Shown: positions 8,391 through 17,080 of the stretch, piece after piece
How positions within the stretch are numbered: the stretch's first letter is position 1
Layout: each line of letters starts with the position of its first letter
Origin: Mobilicoccus sp032056465
Lineage (GTDB): Bacteria; Actinomycetota; Actinomycetes; Actinomycetales; Dermatophilaceae
DNA length: 64,000 bases
Reading direction: 5' to 3' (one strand)
Assembly: GCF_032056465.1 (NCBI RefSeq)
Contig: NZ_DAMBCL010000011.1
The notes under the pieces: model-generated
What the model was told of the DNA's origin: nothing
Databases searched by the model: none
The model's input: the letters and a program-made list of their open reading frames with translations, nothing else
Translations under genes and position numbers: made by a program

Positions 8391-11300
8391 CGCAGCATCT
8401 CCCCCTCGGGCTGGATCGGGCAGCTGAACCGGGATTCACACACCCGACACCATGTGCCCGCGTTGGCCCGGAACGTCGATCCGGCCATGCCCTCGGCCGT
8501 GCGGCTGAGCAGGTCGTGGGCCCACCGCGGATCCTCGTCGCCGGCGAGCGGCTGCTGCTCCTGCAGCAAACCCCGCCGGCCGCCGCCCTTGCCGATCTGC
8601 ATGAGGGCCGCACCCGCGGACTCGCGCCCGTGGGCGGCGAACCCCCCCTCCTCGACGGCCACCTGGTACGCCCCGAGCTGGGGATGGGCAGGGAGCTCGG
8701 CCCCGGTCGGCTTGCTCGTTCCCGTCTTGAGGTCGATGACGCGCAGTCGTCCGTCCGCGTCGCGTTCCAACCGGTCGACCCGGCCCCGGACGACGGCCCG
8801 GCCGAGCTCGACCTGCACGTCGATCTCGGTGCCGACGACCTCCCATCCGGCCGCGAGCGCGGTCGCGTGTTGGCGGTGGAGCCGGCCGATCATCGCGACG
8901 GCGTCGTCGTGGGTGCGGCGTGAGATCCACCCCTCCGGCAGATCGAGCTCGGCCCAGCGCCGGTCGAGTTCGGCGAGAAGCGCGGCGTGGTCGCCGTTGT
9001 CGACCGTGGCCGCCACCTCGTGCACGAGCGTCCCGATCGACGAGGCGACCGTGCCCTCGCCCGCCTCACCGCCGGAGGCGGTGAGCAACCACCGCAACTC
9101 ACAGCGTGCGAACGCCTCGACCTTGGACGGGGACACGGCAAGGGCCGCGTCCGGGACGCGTCGGGGGCGGTCGTCACTCGTGTGCCGCAAGGACCACCAG
9201 TCACCGGGGTCGGCCCCGGGCGTGCCGGCCTCGCCGAGACGGGCGAGCAATGCCGCCACGAGGCGGTCGGCGGACGACGGCGGAAGATCGGCACCCTCGC
9301 TGTCGTGACGTGTCGGACAAGGGTGTTCGGTCCCCGTCGGCCCGGCACCCTCCGTCGGCCCTGCGCCCTGGAGGCTCCGCTCACCGTCGGCGCCCCTCGC
9401 GGTCGAGACCGCCGCGAGCGCGCTGCCGGCGAGCCGCCGACGGAGCGTGGCGACGAGATCCGCGGTCGTCATGGGGGGCGGAGGCGAGGCGAACGGGCGC
9501 GGCTCGTCCACCGGGTCGAGGAGGTCGAGGAACGGCGAGGGGGTGTCCTCCTCGCTGCGGACCGCCGTCGCGATCAACCGCCGGCGTGCGCGACTCGCGG
9601 CGACGAGGAGGAGGCGGGTCTCGTCGGCCCGGATGGCGCTGCGGGCGGCCTGCGGAGAGAGACCGCGACCGGTGAGGACGTCGACGAGCGCCGCCGAGCC
9701 GAGGACGGAACCCCGCAGGCGCAGATCGGGCCACACGCCCTCCTGCAGTCCGGCGACGACGACGAGATCCCACTCCCAACCGGCGGCCCCCGCCGGGGTC
9801 GTGAGGGTGACGCATTCGTCGGCCGGTGCGCGGGCCACGAGGGTGTCGCCCGCGACGTCCTGACCTCGGACGTGCTCGAGGAAGCCGTCCGGCCCACGCA
9901 GGGGCAACCGGTCGACGTACCGGGCGGCGGCATCCATGAGGGCCACGACGGCATCGAGATCTCGGTCGGCGCGCAGGCTGCCGGACAGGGCGGCCCGGCG
10001 CCACGGGTCGGCGAGCCCGGACGCCTCCCACATGGCCCACAACACGGACTCCGCCGTGACCCCCGGGCCCCACCCCTCGTCGTCCCTCGCGGCAGCCCGG
10101 ACCCCCGCGGCGAGGACCTGACGGATCCGCCGCAACCCCGCCGCCGGAGCGTCGACGTCGAGGAGGTCGACCTCGTCGAGGATCGGGTCACCGTACGCCG
10201 ACGCCACGAGCAGGTCGTCGGAGGCACGCACCGTCGACCGGTCCCCCACGGGGTGGGAGGACCGCGTGTCACCCGGCGCCTCGACCGCGGCCTCGACGCC
10301 CTCGTCCTCGGCACCGACGCCCCCGCCCCCACGGCTCAGGCCCCGATCGCCCACGGCCCCATCGCCCACGGCCCCATCGCCCACGGCCCCATCGCCCACG
10401 GCGGCCCCATGGCCCACGAGGCGATCCCCGGCACCGTGGCCCCCGTCGACACGGCGCCTCTCGGCCCGACGCAGCGCCCTGAGGAGACGTCGGACACCGA
10501 GGGAATCGGTCGCACCGAGCGGAGAGGCGAGAAGATCGAGGACGGCACCCACGTCCAGCCCGGCCAGCCCCTCGCCTTCGTTCCGCGACGTCGAGTCGTT
10601 CGCCGGACCGAGTCCGTTCGGTCTCCCTCCGGGTCCGTCTGGGGCGCTCTCGACCAGGGCGAGCGCGGCCTCGAACAGTCGGAGGAAGGGTCGCACCGCC
10701 GGCTCCTCCCGGAGCGGCACCTGGGCCCCCGGGACGTCGACGGGGACACCCTCCCCGGCGAGCACCCGGCGCATCGTGGCGCTGCGCCCGGCCCCGCGGA
10801 CGATGACGGCCATGCGCGAGTAGGGCAGCCCGTCGACGAGGTGGGCCTGCCGAAGACGAGCCGAGACGTAGCGGGCCTCGGCCGTCGCCGTCGCGAGCAC
10901 CGCCACGTCCACCTCGCCGTCCTCCTCGACCGCCCCGTGCGCCTCGGCATCCTCGGGCACGTCATGGTCCCCACCCCCCACGGCATCGATCGCGGGCACG
11001 CCCCCGCTCGTGTCGCCCCCCGGGTCCTCCCACCCCGCACCGCCCGCCGAGTCCGGCACGCCGGCCTGCGTCGGGGCCCCGGCCACGGCCCGCGCAGTCC
11101 CGACGGCCTCGGCCGCGACCACGCCGTCACGTCCGGCGGACGGGACCCCGCCGTCCGTGGCCCGCCCGTCGTCGACGGAGGCGGCGGTGGGCGACGTCGA
11201 GTCCTCGGCCCAGTCGAAGAGCGTCGGCTGATGAGGCCGGGCATACGTCGTCGCCCCGGCGCCGAGGGAGAGGGAGCGGCCAGGGTTCGACGTGCCCGAC

Positions 11301-12544
11301 GCCGTCATCGTCGAGACCGGGGATGACGAGGGCCCCCCAGCCGTCGAGAGCGCGGCAGCTGTCGAGAGCGCCGCGGACCTCTCGTCGTCCTCGCGCGCCA
11401 CGGGCCCTCCCGTGTCGTCGGCGCGACCCAGCCGATGCGCGACGGCCCCGACGGACCCGATCCGCTCGGCGATCCGGACGACGACCTCACGGATGCGCGG
11501 CGGGAGTCGCCAGGAGCGGGTGAGAACGCAGGTGAGGGAGGCGACCTCGGCCATCATCAGCCCCGGGTCGGCACCGCGGAAGGTCTGCGTCGCGGCGTCG
11601 GGATCGCCGACGAGCACGACCTCCGTCCTGGGGCCCCGCAGCAGGCGGACGAGCCGGGCCGCGGGCGCCGTGAGCTCCTGGGCGTCGTCGACGACGACGA
11701 CCCGAACCTCGTCGTGCACCCTGTCTCGTGCGGCCGGGTCGTCCTCGAGCAGGTCGGCGGCCGCGGTGAGGATCCAGGCGGGGTCGTACCCGCCCGGCGA
11801 CGACAAGGCGGTGACCTCGTCGTACTCGGCGAGCACCTCGGCGGCGGCCGCCCAGGTGGGGTTGCCCTCGCGGACCGCAAGCGTCTCGAGGCCCTCGGCG
11901 TCGAGACCGTGTTCGACCGCGCGCATGAGCAGGTCGCGCAGCTCGGCGCGGAATCCCCTCGTGCGGGTGGCCTCGGCGAGGCTCGCCGGCCAGTTGGGGC
12001 GTCTGCCGTACCCGCCCTCGTGCCCGGCGAGGAGCTCACGCAGGACAACGTCCTGCTCGGGACCGCTGAGCAGTCGCGGGGCAGGCTCCCCGCGCTCAGC
12101 GGCGTCGCGGCGCAGGAGGCCGAACGCGAACGCCTGCACGCTCGACACCAACGGGGAGGCCGTCGTGGCGGCGAGCTCCGCGGTGAGCGCGTGACGCATG
12201 CGCGCGGCCGCCACCCGGGTGGGCGCGAGGACGAGCGTCTGCTGGGGGGGCACCTCGCCCGCCCGGACCCGGTCGAGGACGGCGTGCACGGCCACCGTCG
12301 TCTTCCCCGTCCCCGGGGCGCCGAGCACCCGCACGAGCGGCCCGCGGGCTCGCGCGGCCCGCCGCTGCGACTCATCGAGCCGTGCCCACCCCACGACCCG
12401 CGAGGAACGGTCGCGAACGAATCGGACCGTCCCGACACGCCCGGCCTCCCCCGGCCGCGGGGACCCGGATCGACCCACCGTGCTCGCCGCGTCGGCGGCG
12501 GTCGGCGCTCCGGAGACCGGCCCGGGAGTGTGTGGCGTGCTCAT
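8387..12544 (-). CDS. adnA: AdnA-type helicase-nuclease subunit (UvrD-like motor, PD-(D/E)XK nuclease, Fe-S)
   Basis: 1385-residue partner of AdnB in double-strand-break end processing. The N-terminal motor has Walker A GAPGTGKT (about residue 74) but a weakened Walker B, VVVVDDAQE, and VGDPDAATQTFRG in place of the QSIYGWRGA motif, matching the less active AdnA motor. The C-terminus holds the RecB-like nuclease (GTLVHEVA, VIDLKTG, PQLGAYQVAVEE) and a Cys cluster WCRVCESRFSC typical of the 4Fe-4S nuclease type. Two long low-complexity Gly/Ala/Asp inserts interrupt the motor at roughly residues 410-590 and 750-840. The ATG at 12544 is chosen because the protein begins to look like the family soon after; the frame runs on to 12772 with no support. 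It is co-transcribed with adnB by a 4-base overlap. Confidence 0.92.
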   Translation of the reverse strand: MSTPHTPGPVSGAPTAADAASTVGRSGSPRPGEAGRVGTVRFVRDRSSRVVGWARLDESQRRAARARGPLVRVLGAPGTGKTTVAVHAVLDRVRAGEVPPQQTLVLAPTRVAAARMRHALTAELAATTASPLVSSVQAFAFGLLRRDAAERGEPAPRLLSGPEQDVVLRELLAGHEGGYGRRPNWPASLAEATRTRGFRAELRDLLMRAVEHGLDAEGLETLAVREGNPTWAAAAEVLAEYDEVTALSSPGGYDPAWILTAAADLLEDDPAARDRVHDEVRVVVVDDAQELTAPAARLVRLLRGPRTEVVLVGDPDAATQTFRGADPGLMMAEVASLTCVLTRSWRLPPRIREVVVRIAERIGSVGAVAHRLGRADDTGGPVAREDDERSAALSTAAALSTAGGPSSSPVSTMTASGTSNPGRSLSLGAGATTYARPHQPTLFDWAEDSTSPTAASVDDGRATDGGVPSAGRDGVVAAEAVGTARAVAGAPTQAGVPDSAGGAGWEDPGGDTSGGVPAIDAVGGGDHDVPEDAEAHGAVEEDGEVDVAVLATATAEARYVSARLRQAHLVDGLPYSRMAVIVRGAGRSATMRRVLAGEGVPVDVPGAQVPLREEPAVRPFLRLFEAALALVESAPDGPGGRPNGLGPANDSTSRNEGEGLAGLDVGAVLDLLASPLGATDSLGVRRLLRALRRAERRRVDGGHGAGDRLVGHGAAVGDGAVGDGAVGDGAVGDRGLSRGGGGVGAEDEGVEAAVEAPGDTRSSHPVGDRSTVRASDDLLVASAYGDPILDEVDLLDVDAPAAGLRRIRQVLAAGVRAAARDDEGWGPGVTAESVLWAMWEASGLADPWRRAALSGSLRADRDLDAVVALMDAAARYVDRLPLRGPDGFLEHVRGQDVAGDTLVARAPADECVTLTTPAGAAGWEWDLVVVAGLQEGVWPDLRLRGSVLGSAALVDVLTGRGLSPQAARSAIRADETRLLLVAASRARRRLIATAVRSEEDTPSPFLDLLDPVDEPRPFASPPPPMTTADLVATLRRRLAGSALAAVSTARGADGERSLQGAGPTEGAGPTGTEHPCPTRHDSEGADLPPSSADRLVAALLARLGEAGTPGADPGDWWSLRHTSDDRPRRVPDAALAVSPSKVEAFARCELRWLLTASGGEAGEGTVASSIGTLVHEVAATVDNGDHAALLAELDRRWAELDLPEGWISRRTHDDAVAMIGRLHRQHATALAAGWEVVGTEIDVQVELGRAVVRGRVDRLERDADGRLRVIDLKTGTSKPTGAELPAHPQLGAYQVAVEEGGFAAHGRESAGAALMQIGKGGGRRGLLQEQQPLAGDEDPRWAHDLLSRTAEGMAGSTFRANAGTWCRVCESRFSCPIQPEGEMLR
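10345..10404. repeat. 15-bp tandem repeat inside adnA (4 copies)
   Basis: Four successive units of CATCGCCCACGGCCC, with the first and last copies slightly diverged. Being a multiple of three, it encodes a repeated VGDGA pentapeptide in the second low-complexity insert of AdnA without breaking the frame. Confidence 0.85.
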
Positions 12545-12740
12545 GTCGCCATTGGAGCAGAGGCCGCCGACAACGGTTCGTCCCCGACGGCTCCGCGCCT
12601 CGGTCGGGGGCGACGTCGAGGGCGGGCGCGCCTCGAATCTGCCAGGACTCCCCTCCTGGCGACTGGACACGCGACTAGGATGCCTCAACGGTGCCGTCCG
12701 CAGGCGGGCACCCCGACCCCGGAAAGGAGCCGGATCGACC

Positions 12741-13382
12741 GTGGTGAGCACCTCCAGCGTCCCTCGCGGCACCCGCCTCCCACGCGAGGAGCGACGCGCC
12801 CAACTCCTCGAGGCCGCCCAGGCCGTCTTCGTGGAGTACGGATATCACGCGGCCGGAATGGACGAGATCGCCGACCGTGCCGGGGTCTCCAAACCGGTGC
12901 TGTACCAGCACTTCCCCGGCAAGCTCGATCTCTATCTCGCGCTGCTCGACGCGGCCTGCGACCAGGTCATCGACGCCGTCGCGCAGGCGCTGCGCTCCAC
13001 GAGCGACAACCAGGAACGCGTCGTCGCCACCATGAAGGCCTACCTCGGGTTCGTCTCCCAGAACGGCGGGGCCTACCGTCTCGTGTTCGAGTCGGACCTC
13101 GGGCAGGAGGAGCAGGTCGACGAGCGCGTGCGCAACGTCGAGCGCGTGTCCGCCAAGGCCGTGGGCGACCTCGTCGCGGATCAGACGGGCCTCTCGGAGT
13201 CGGAGGCGGGCCTCGTCGCCACCGGCGTCGTCGGCATGGCGCAGACCGCCGCCCGCTGGTGGCTGCGCCAAGGCGCGCAGATCCCCCTCGAGCAGGCCGC
13301 ACGTCTGCTCGCCGAGGTCGTCTGGCGCGGCATCCGCACCTTCCCCGTCATCGAGCCGCTGGAGCCGGCGCCCACCCCCTGA
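12741..13382 (+). CDS. TetR/AcrR-family transcriptional regulator
   Basis: 213-residue repressor-type protein. The N-terminal helix-turn-helix (EERRAQLLEAAQAVFVEYGYHAAGMDEIADRAGVSKPVLYQHFPGK; residues about 15-60, quoted in parts EERRAQLL, AGMDEIADRAGVSK, LYQHFPGK) is followed by an all-helical ligand or dimer domain. GTG at 12741 (or 12744) follows GGAAAGGAG with about 11 bases spacing. Its place between adnA and the DUF3107 gene equals that of Rv3208 in M. tuberculosis. Ligand and targets are not evident. Confidence 0.9.
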   Translation: MVSTSSVPRGTRLPREERRAQLLEAAQAVFVEYGYHAAGMDEIADRAGVSKPVLYQHFPGKLDLYLALLDAACDQVIDAVAQALRSTSDNQERVVATMKAYLGFVSQNGGAYRLVFESDLGQEEQVDERVRNVERVSAKAVGDLVADQTGLSESEAGLVATGVVGMAQTAARWWLRQGAQIPLEQAARLLAEVVWRGIRTFPVIEPLEPAPTP

Positions 13383-13505
13383 CCTCCGCGCCGCGTCCGT
13401 CCCCGAGGCCGTCACCGGGCTCACGGAGATCGTGCCCGGCGGGCCCGAGAACGCGGGCGGGGCCGCGCAGCCCACGGCCGGGAAGAACGCCCCCCTGCCC
13501 GCCGT

Positions 13506-13511
13506 TAACCT
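13506..13511 (+). promoter_or_regulatory. Candidate -10 box for the DUF3107 gene
   Basis: TAACCT matches TANNNT and lies 94 bases upstream of the GTG start, in the 217-bp gap after the TetR gene. No convincing -35. Confidence 0.35.
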
Positions 13512-13599
13512 GGAGGAGAACCCGATCGCGGCCGCCCGGCCCGATCCATCCGCTCGCGCCGCCCCCGACGGGGTGACGCCGCGTCCGAAAGGAGACCTC

Positions 13600-13824
13600 G
13601 TGGAGGTCAAGATCGGTGTGCAGAACACGAGCCGCGAGATCACCCTCGAGTCCGAGCAGTCGCCGGAGGAGATCGAGGTCGCAGTGAGCGCGTCCTTCGA
13701 GAACTCCACGCCGCTTCGGCTCGTCGACCACAAGGGCAGCATCGTGCTCGTCCCGAGTTCCGCGCTCGCCTACGTCGAGATCGGCGCCCCGCGTCGAGGC
13801 GGAGTCGGTTTCGGGATGCAGTGA
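13600..13824 (+). CDS. DUF3107 domain-containing protein
   Basis: 74-residue protein starting VEVKIGVQNTSREITLESEQS and containing SIVLVPSSALAYVEIG, the pattern of the actinobacterial DUF3107 (TB9.4-like) proteins. The GTG at 13600 has a strong AAAGGAG six bases upstream, which decides the start; the longer open frame from 13432 is not supported. No enzymatic motif is visible. It is cytosolic, since there is no signal or membrane segment. It keeps the Rv3208-Rv3208A order with the TetR gene upstream. The function is unknown to me. Confidence 0.88.
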   Translation: MEVKIGVQNTSREITLESEQSPEEIEVAVSASFENSTPLRLVDHKGSIVLVPSSALAYVEIGAPRRGGVGFGMQ

Positions 13825-13946
13825 GCTCGACACCCGTCCGACGATCCCGTCCGACACCCTCGTCCGGCCCGGTCACACGCGTGTGGCCGGGCCGTCGCGC
13901 GTCCGCTGCCGCACGGGCGGATGCCACCGCGTCGAGGCTGCGGAGG

Positions 13947-13952
13947 TACACT
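13947..13952 (+). promoter_or_regulatory. Candidate -10 box for rhlE with a long 5' leader
   Basis: TACACT, matching TANNNT, would start transcription near 13959 and leave about 150 untranslated bases before the helicase ATG at 14111. Long structured leaders are common for cold- or stress-regulated RNA helicase genes; regulation here is inference. Confidence 0.4.
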
Positions 13953-14110
13953 GGCGACGACCATCACGGTGCCCGGTCGGCAACGACGTGACGAAGACGG
14001 CGGCAGAGCCCGCCTCCTGCGCCCCCTCGCGGCGCAAACGAATGACCTCCGATCGGCCCGCCACCTTCCCGCGAACGCCACCGCGTCGCAGGCCGATCGA
14101 GAGATCTTCC

Positions 14111-15718
14111 ATGACTGACACCACGTCCACCACGCTGTCCGACGCCGCCGAGCCTCTGCAGGCTCCGGCCGCCGCCCCGGCGACCGACGACTCCGCCGCG
14201 GCCGCCGGCGCCGAGGAGACGATCGAGGCCTCCCCCGAGGCAGCCGTCGAGAAGACCTTCGCCGACTTCGACGTGCACCCCGACATCGTCGGGGCCCTCG
14301 CCGAGGCGGGGATCGTCACGCCGTTCCCCATCCAGGCCATGACGTTGCCGGTCGCCCTCGGCGGCCACGACATCATCGGTCAGGCCAAGACGGGAACCGG
14401 CAAGACCCTCGGCTTCGGCATCCCCCTTCTCGAGCACGTCGTCGCTCCCGGTGACGAGGGTTTCGAGTCCCTTCCCCACCCCGGCCGCCCGCAGGCCCTC
14501 GTCGTCGCCCCCACCCGTGAGCTGGCGACGCAGGTCGCCGGCGACCTCACGCGTGCGGCGTCGCGTCGCGGCATCCGCGTGACGACGATCTACGGCGGCC
14601 GCGCGTTCGAGCCGCAGATCGAGGCGCTGCAAAAGGGCGTCGAGGTCGTCGTCGGGACGCCCGGCCGCCTCATCGACCTCATGCAGCAGGGTCACCTCAA
14701 CCTGCACTCGGTGCGCACCCTCGTCCTCGACGAGGCCGACGAGATGCTCGACCTCGGGTTCCTGCCCGACGTCGAGAAGCTTCTCGCGCAGACCCCGGCG
14801 TCCCGTCAGACGATGTTGTTCTCCGCGACCATGCCCGGCGCCGTGGTCACCCTCGCGCGCCGCTACATGACCCGCCCGACCCACATCCGGGCGATCAGCC
14901 ACGACGACGAGGGCCAGACCGTCGCCGCGATCGACCAGTTCGTGTTCCGCGCCCACGCGATGGACAAGGTCGAGATGGTCGCGCGCATCCTCCAGGCGAA
15001 GGGGCGCGGTCTGACGATCATCTTCAGCCGGACCAAGCGCACCGCCGCCAAGGTCGCCGACGAACTCGCCGACCGCGGGTTCGCCGCCGCGAGCATCCAC
15101 GGCGACCTGGGCCAGGGCGCCCGTGAGCAGGCGCTGCGCGCGTTCCGCAACGGCAAGGTCGACATCCTCGTCGCCACCGACGTCGCCGCCCGCGGCATCG
15201 ACGTCGAGAACGTCACGCACGTCATCAACTACCAGTGCCCCGAGGACGAGAAGACCTACCTGCACCGCACCGGCCGGACCGGTCGCGCGGGCCAGAAGGG
15301 CGTCGCCGTCACCCTCGTCGACTGGGACGACATGCCGCGCTGGGGTCTCATCGACAAGGCGCTCGGCCTCGGCATCCCCTCGCCCGTCGAGACCTATTCC
15401 TCCTCCCCGCACCTGTTCGAGGACCTCGGGATCGACCCGTCCGTGACCGGCTGGCTGCCCAAGTCCGAGCGCACCCGCGCCGGGCTCGAGGCCGAGAAGC
15501 TCGAGGACCTCGGTGAGACCGGCGCCTCCGCCGGCCGGGGCCGAGGTCGCAGCCGTGGCCAGGCCGACCGCGGTCGTGGCAGTGGCTCGGGCCGCGACGG
15601 CCGACCGAACCGTGACGGCCGTGGACGGGGCGGGCGCTCCTCCGGCGACGAGGGCTCGGGCGCGCCGCGCCGCCGTCGTCGCACCCGCGGTGGCCGCTCG
15701 AGCGCCTCGACGGACTGA
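14111..15718 (+). CDS. rhlE: DEAD-box ATP-dependent RNA helicase (RhlE-like)
   Basis: 535-residue RNA helicase. Motifs in order: Q-motif FDVHPDIVGAL...PFPIQAM, AKTGTGKT (Walker A), PTRELATQV, GTPGRLID, LDEADEML (DEAD), FSATMP (SAT), IIFSRTKR, ATDVAARGID and HRTGRTGRAG. The first 45 residues are Ala/acidic linker. The last 70 are a basic RG-rich tail (RGRGRSRGQ, RDGRGRGGRSS) for RNA binding. ATG at 14111 begins MTDTTSTT; upstream in-frame sequence is not protein-like. It occupies the Rv3211 position. Likely roles are ribosome assembly or RNA turnover. Confidence 0.93.
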   Translation: MTDTTSTTLSDAAEPLQAPAAAPATDDSAAAAGAEETIEASPEAAVEKTFADFDVHPDIVGALAEAGIVTPFPIQAMTLPVALGGHDIIGQAKTGTGKTLGFGIPLLEHVVAPGDEGFESLPHPGRPQALVVAPTRELATQVAGDLTRAASRRGIRVTTIYGGRAFEPQIEALQKGVEVVVGTPGRLIDLMQQGHLNLHSVRTLVLDEADEMLDLGFLPDVEKLLAQTPASRQTMLFSATMPGAVVTLARRYMTRPTHIRAISHDDEGQTVAAIDQFVFRAHAMDKVEMVARILQAKGRGLTIIFSRTKRTAAKVADELADRGFAAASIHGDLGQGAREQALRAFRNGKVDILVATDVAARGIDVENVTHVINYQCPEDEKTYLHRTGRTGRAGQKGVAVTLVDWDDMPRWGLIDKALGLGIPSPVETYSSSPHLFEDLGIDPSVTGWLPKSERTRAGLEAEKLEDLGETGASAGRGRGRSRGQADRGRGSGSGRDGRPNRDGRGRGGRSSGDEGSGAPRRRRRTRGGRSSASTD

Positions 15719-16184
15719 CCCACCCCGACCTCTCATCTCGAACCGGAGGCGCGTGTTCACACAGGAGTGCAGAGCCTCCGGCCCGAACACGCGCCTCCGG
15801 TTCGAGAGGGACACCCGCTCCCCTCACACACGTCCGGCAGACCCGTCCGCATCCTGGTATCGGTGATGGGGCGAGTTGGACGGCCGTCTTGCCGAGCCCT
15901 ACCGTGATCCTCGTCGCAGGCGTCATGGGGGTGCCTGCGGCCGACCGGGGGGTCGTCGCTCACCGCCGACGCGGCGTGTCCTGGGCAGCCCCTCTCGTCG
16001 TCGTCGAGAGACGTCGACCTGTCGTCCACCCCTTCGGGCGACAGATCGTCGGCGCGCCGGTCACGGCGCCGCCGCGCCCCGCACTCGCTCCGGTGTCGTG
16101 CGGGGCGCTCCCGTCTCCGTGGCCTCCCGCCGGAACCCCCTTCCCCGACACCACCCCGGACACCTCCCGCGGGCGAACTCCCGT
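15719..16184. other. 466-bp convergent intergenic region
   Basis: Lies between rhlE and the PHP gene, which converge. The first 90 bases hold a large perfect inverted repeat, annotated separately. The rest (about 15810-16184) has open frames on both strands with no recognisable protein and no ribosome-binding sites. Confidence 0.5.
15736..15807. repeat. Perfect 23-bp inverted repeat with 26-base loop
   Basis: The left arm 15736-15758 begins TCTCGAACCGGAGGCGCG; the right arm 15785-15807 is its exact reverse complement. The loop itself contains GGAG...CTCC. It lies just after the rhlE stop between convergent genes, so it may end transcription from both sides. Its length and perfection also suit an extragenic repeat element. 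Confidence 0.85.
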
Positions 16185-17030
16185 TCAGGGTCGGACGATC
16201 CCGCGGTGGGTCGGTTCGGCGAGCAGTGCCTCGAGCACGTCCGGGTCGGTCGTGCATGCGGCGAGTCGCCAGGGCTTGCCGCTGCCGTGATAGTCACTCG
16301 ACCCGGTGACGAACAGACCCAGGTCGGTGGCCAGGGAGATGGCCTTGGCCCGCTGCCCGGCATCGTGGTCGGGATGGTCCCCCTCCAGGGCGAACAGGCC
16401 CGCCCGGGCCATGTCCTCGATGACGGAGTCGGGCACGAGGCGACCGCGCTTGGCGGCGAACGGGTGGGCCATGACGGGCACACCCCCCGCGGCGCGCACG
16501 AGCCGGACGGCCTCGACCGGGTCGGGCGCGTAGTGCGAGGCGTAGTACGGCGACCCGGTGTAGAGGTACTCGTCGAACGCCGCCGTGCGATCGGGGACGA
16601 CATCGGCCGCGACGAGCGCGTCGGCGATGTGTGGACGCCCGATCGTCGCCCCCGGACCCACCTGCTCCTCGACCTGGGCCCAGGTGATCGGCACGTCGAC
16701 GGCCAACTTCTCGACGATGCGCCGCGCCCGGTCGTCACGGCTGGAGCGCGCGGCCTCGAGCTCGGCGAGGAGCGCGGAGTCCGCCGGGTCGAGCAGATAC
16801 CCGAGCAGGTGGACGCTGATGCCCTTCCACGAACACGAGATCTCGATCCCGGGCAGCAATCCGACTCCGAGCCGCTCCGCCGCGTCGATCGCTTCGCTCC
16901 ACCCGGCACTCGTGTCGTGGTCGGTGAGTGCGACGACGTCCAGCCCGTCCGCGTCCGCCTGCGCGACGAGCTGCGCGGGGGTGTCGGTGCCGTCCGAGGC
17001 GAGGGTGTGGGCGTGCAGATCGATGATCAT
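16185..17030 (-). CDS. PHP domain metal-dependent phosphoesterase
   Basis: 281-residue PHP-fold hydrolase of the TrpH/YciV group, whose members act on 3',5'-nucleoside bisphosphates or as 5'-3' exoribonucleases. Metal-site motifs are visible: DLHAHTLASDGT (residues 4-15), LTDHDT (about 36-41), PGIEIS (about 60), AHPFA (about 188) and GSSDYHG near the C-terminus. The start is set by TAGTGT six bases before the ATG at 17030, pointing to a leaderless mRNA independent of the MaoC gene 50 bp away. The substrate is not decided by sequence. Confidence 0.88.
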   Translation of the reverse strand: MIIDLHAHTLASDGTDTPAQLVAQADADGLDVVALTDHDTSAGWSEAIDAAERLGVGLLPGIEISCSWKGISVHLLGYLLDPADSALLAELEAARSSRDDRARRIVEKLAVDVPITWAQVEEQVGPGATIGRPHIADALVAADVVPDRTAAFDEYLYTGSPYYASHYAPDPVEAVRLVRAAGGVPVMAHPFAAKRGRLVPDSVIEDMARAGLFALEGDHPDHDAGQRAKAISLATDLGLFVTGSSDYHGSGKPWRLAACTTDPDVLEALLAEPTHRGIVRP

Positions 17031-17036
17031 CCCCCC

Positions 17037-17042
17037 ACACTA
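17037..17042 (-). promoter_or_regulatory. -10 box of a probable leaderless PHP-gene transcript
   Basis: TAGTGT (minus strand), then six G residues and the ATG at 17030. Confidence 0.5.
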
Positions 17043-17080
17043 CGAATCGGCCCACCGCCGGGCCCGGGGTGCACCCGGGT

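Noticed and set aside
6348..9308. 986-codon plus-strand frame
   Set aside because: Antisense to adnB and adnA; composition follows the opposite strand codon bias.
15736..15807. tRNA-like element in the inverted repeat because of GGTTCGAGA
   Set aside because: No acceptor, D or anticodon arms; the bases are explained by the 23-bp stem.
13964..15814. 616-codon minus-strand frame opposite rhlE
   Set aside because: Shadow of a DEAD-box gene with all motifs on the plus strand.
15889..16290. 133-codon plus-strand frame after the inverted repeat
   Set aside because: No ribosome-binding site or family pattern, and it overlaps the PHP gene end.
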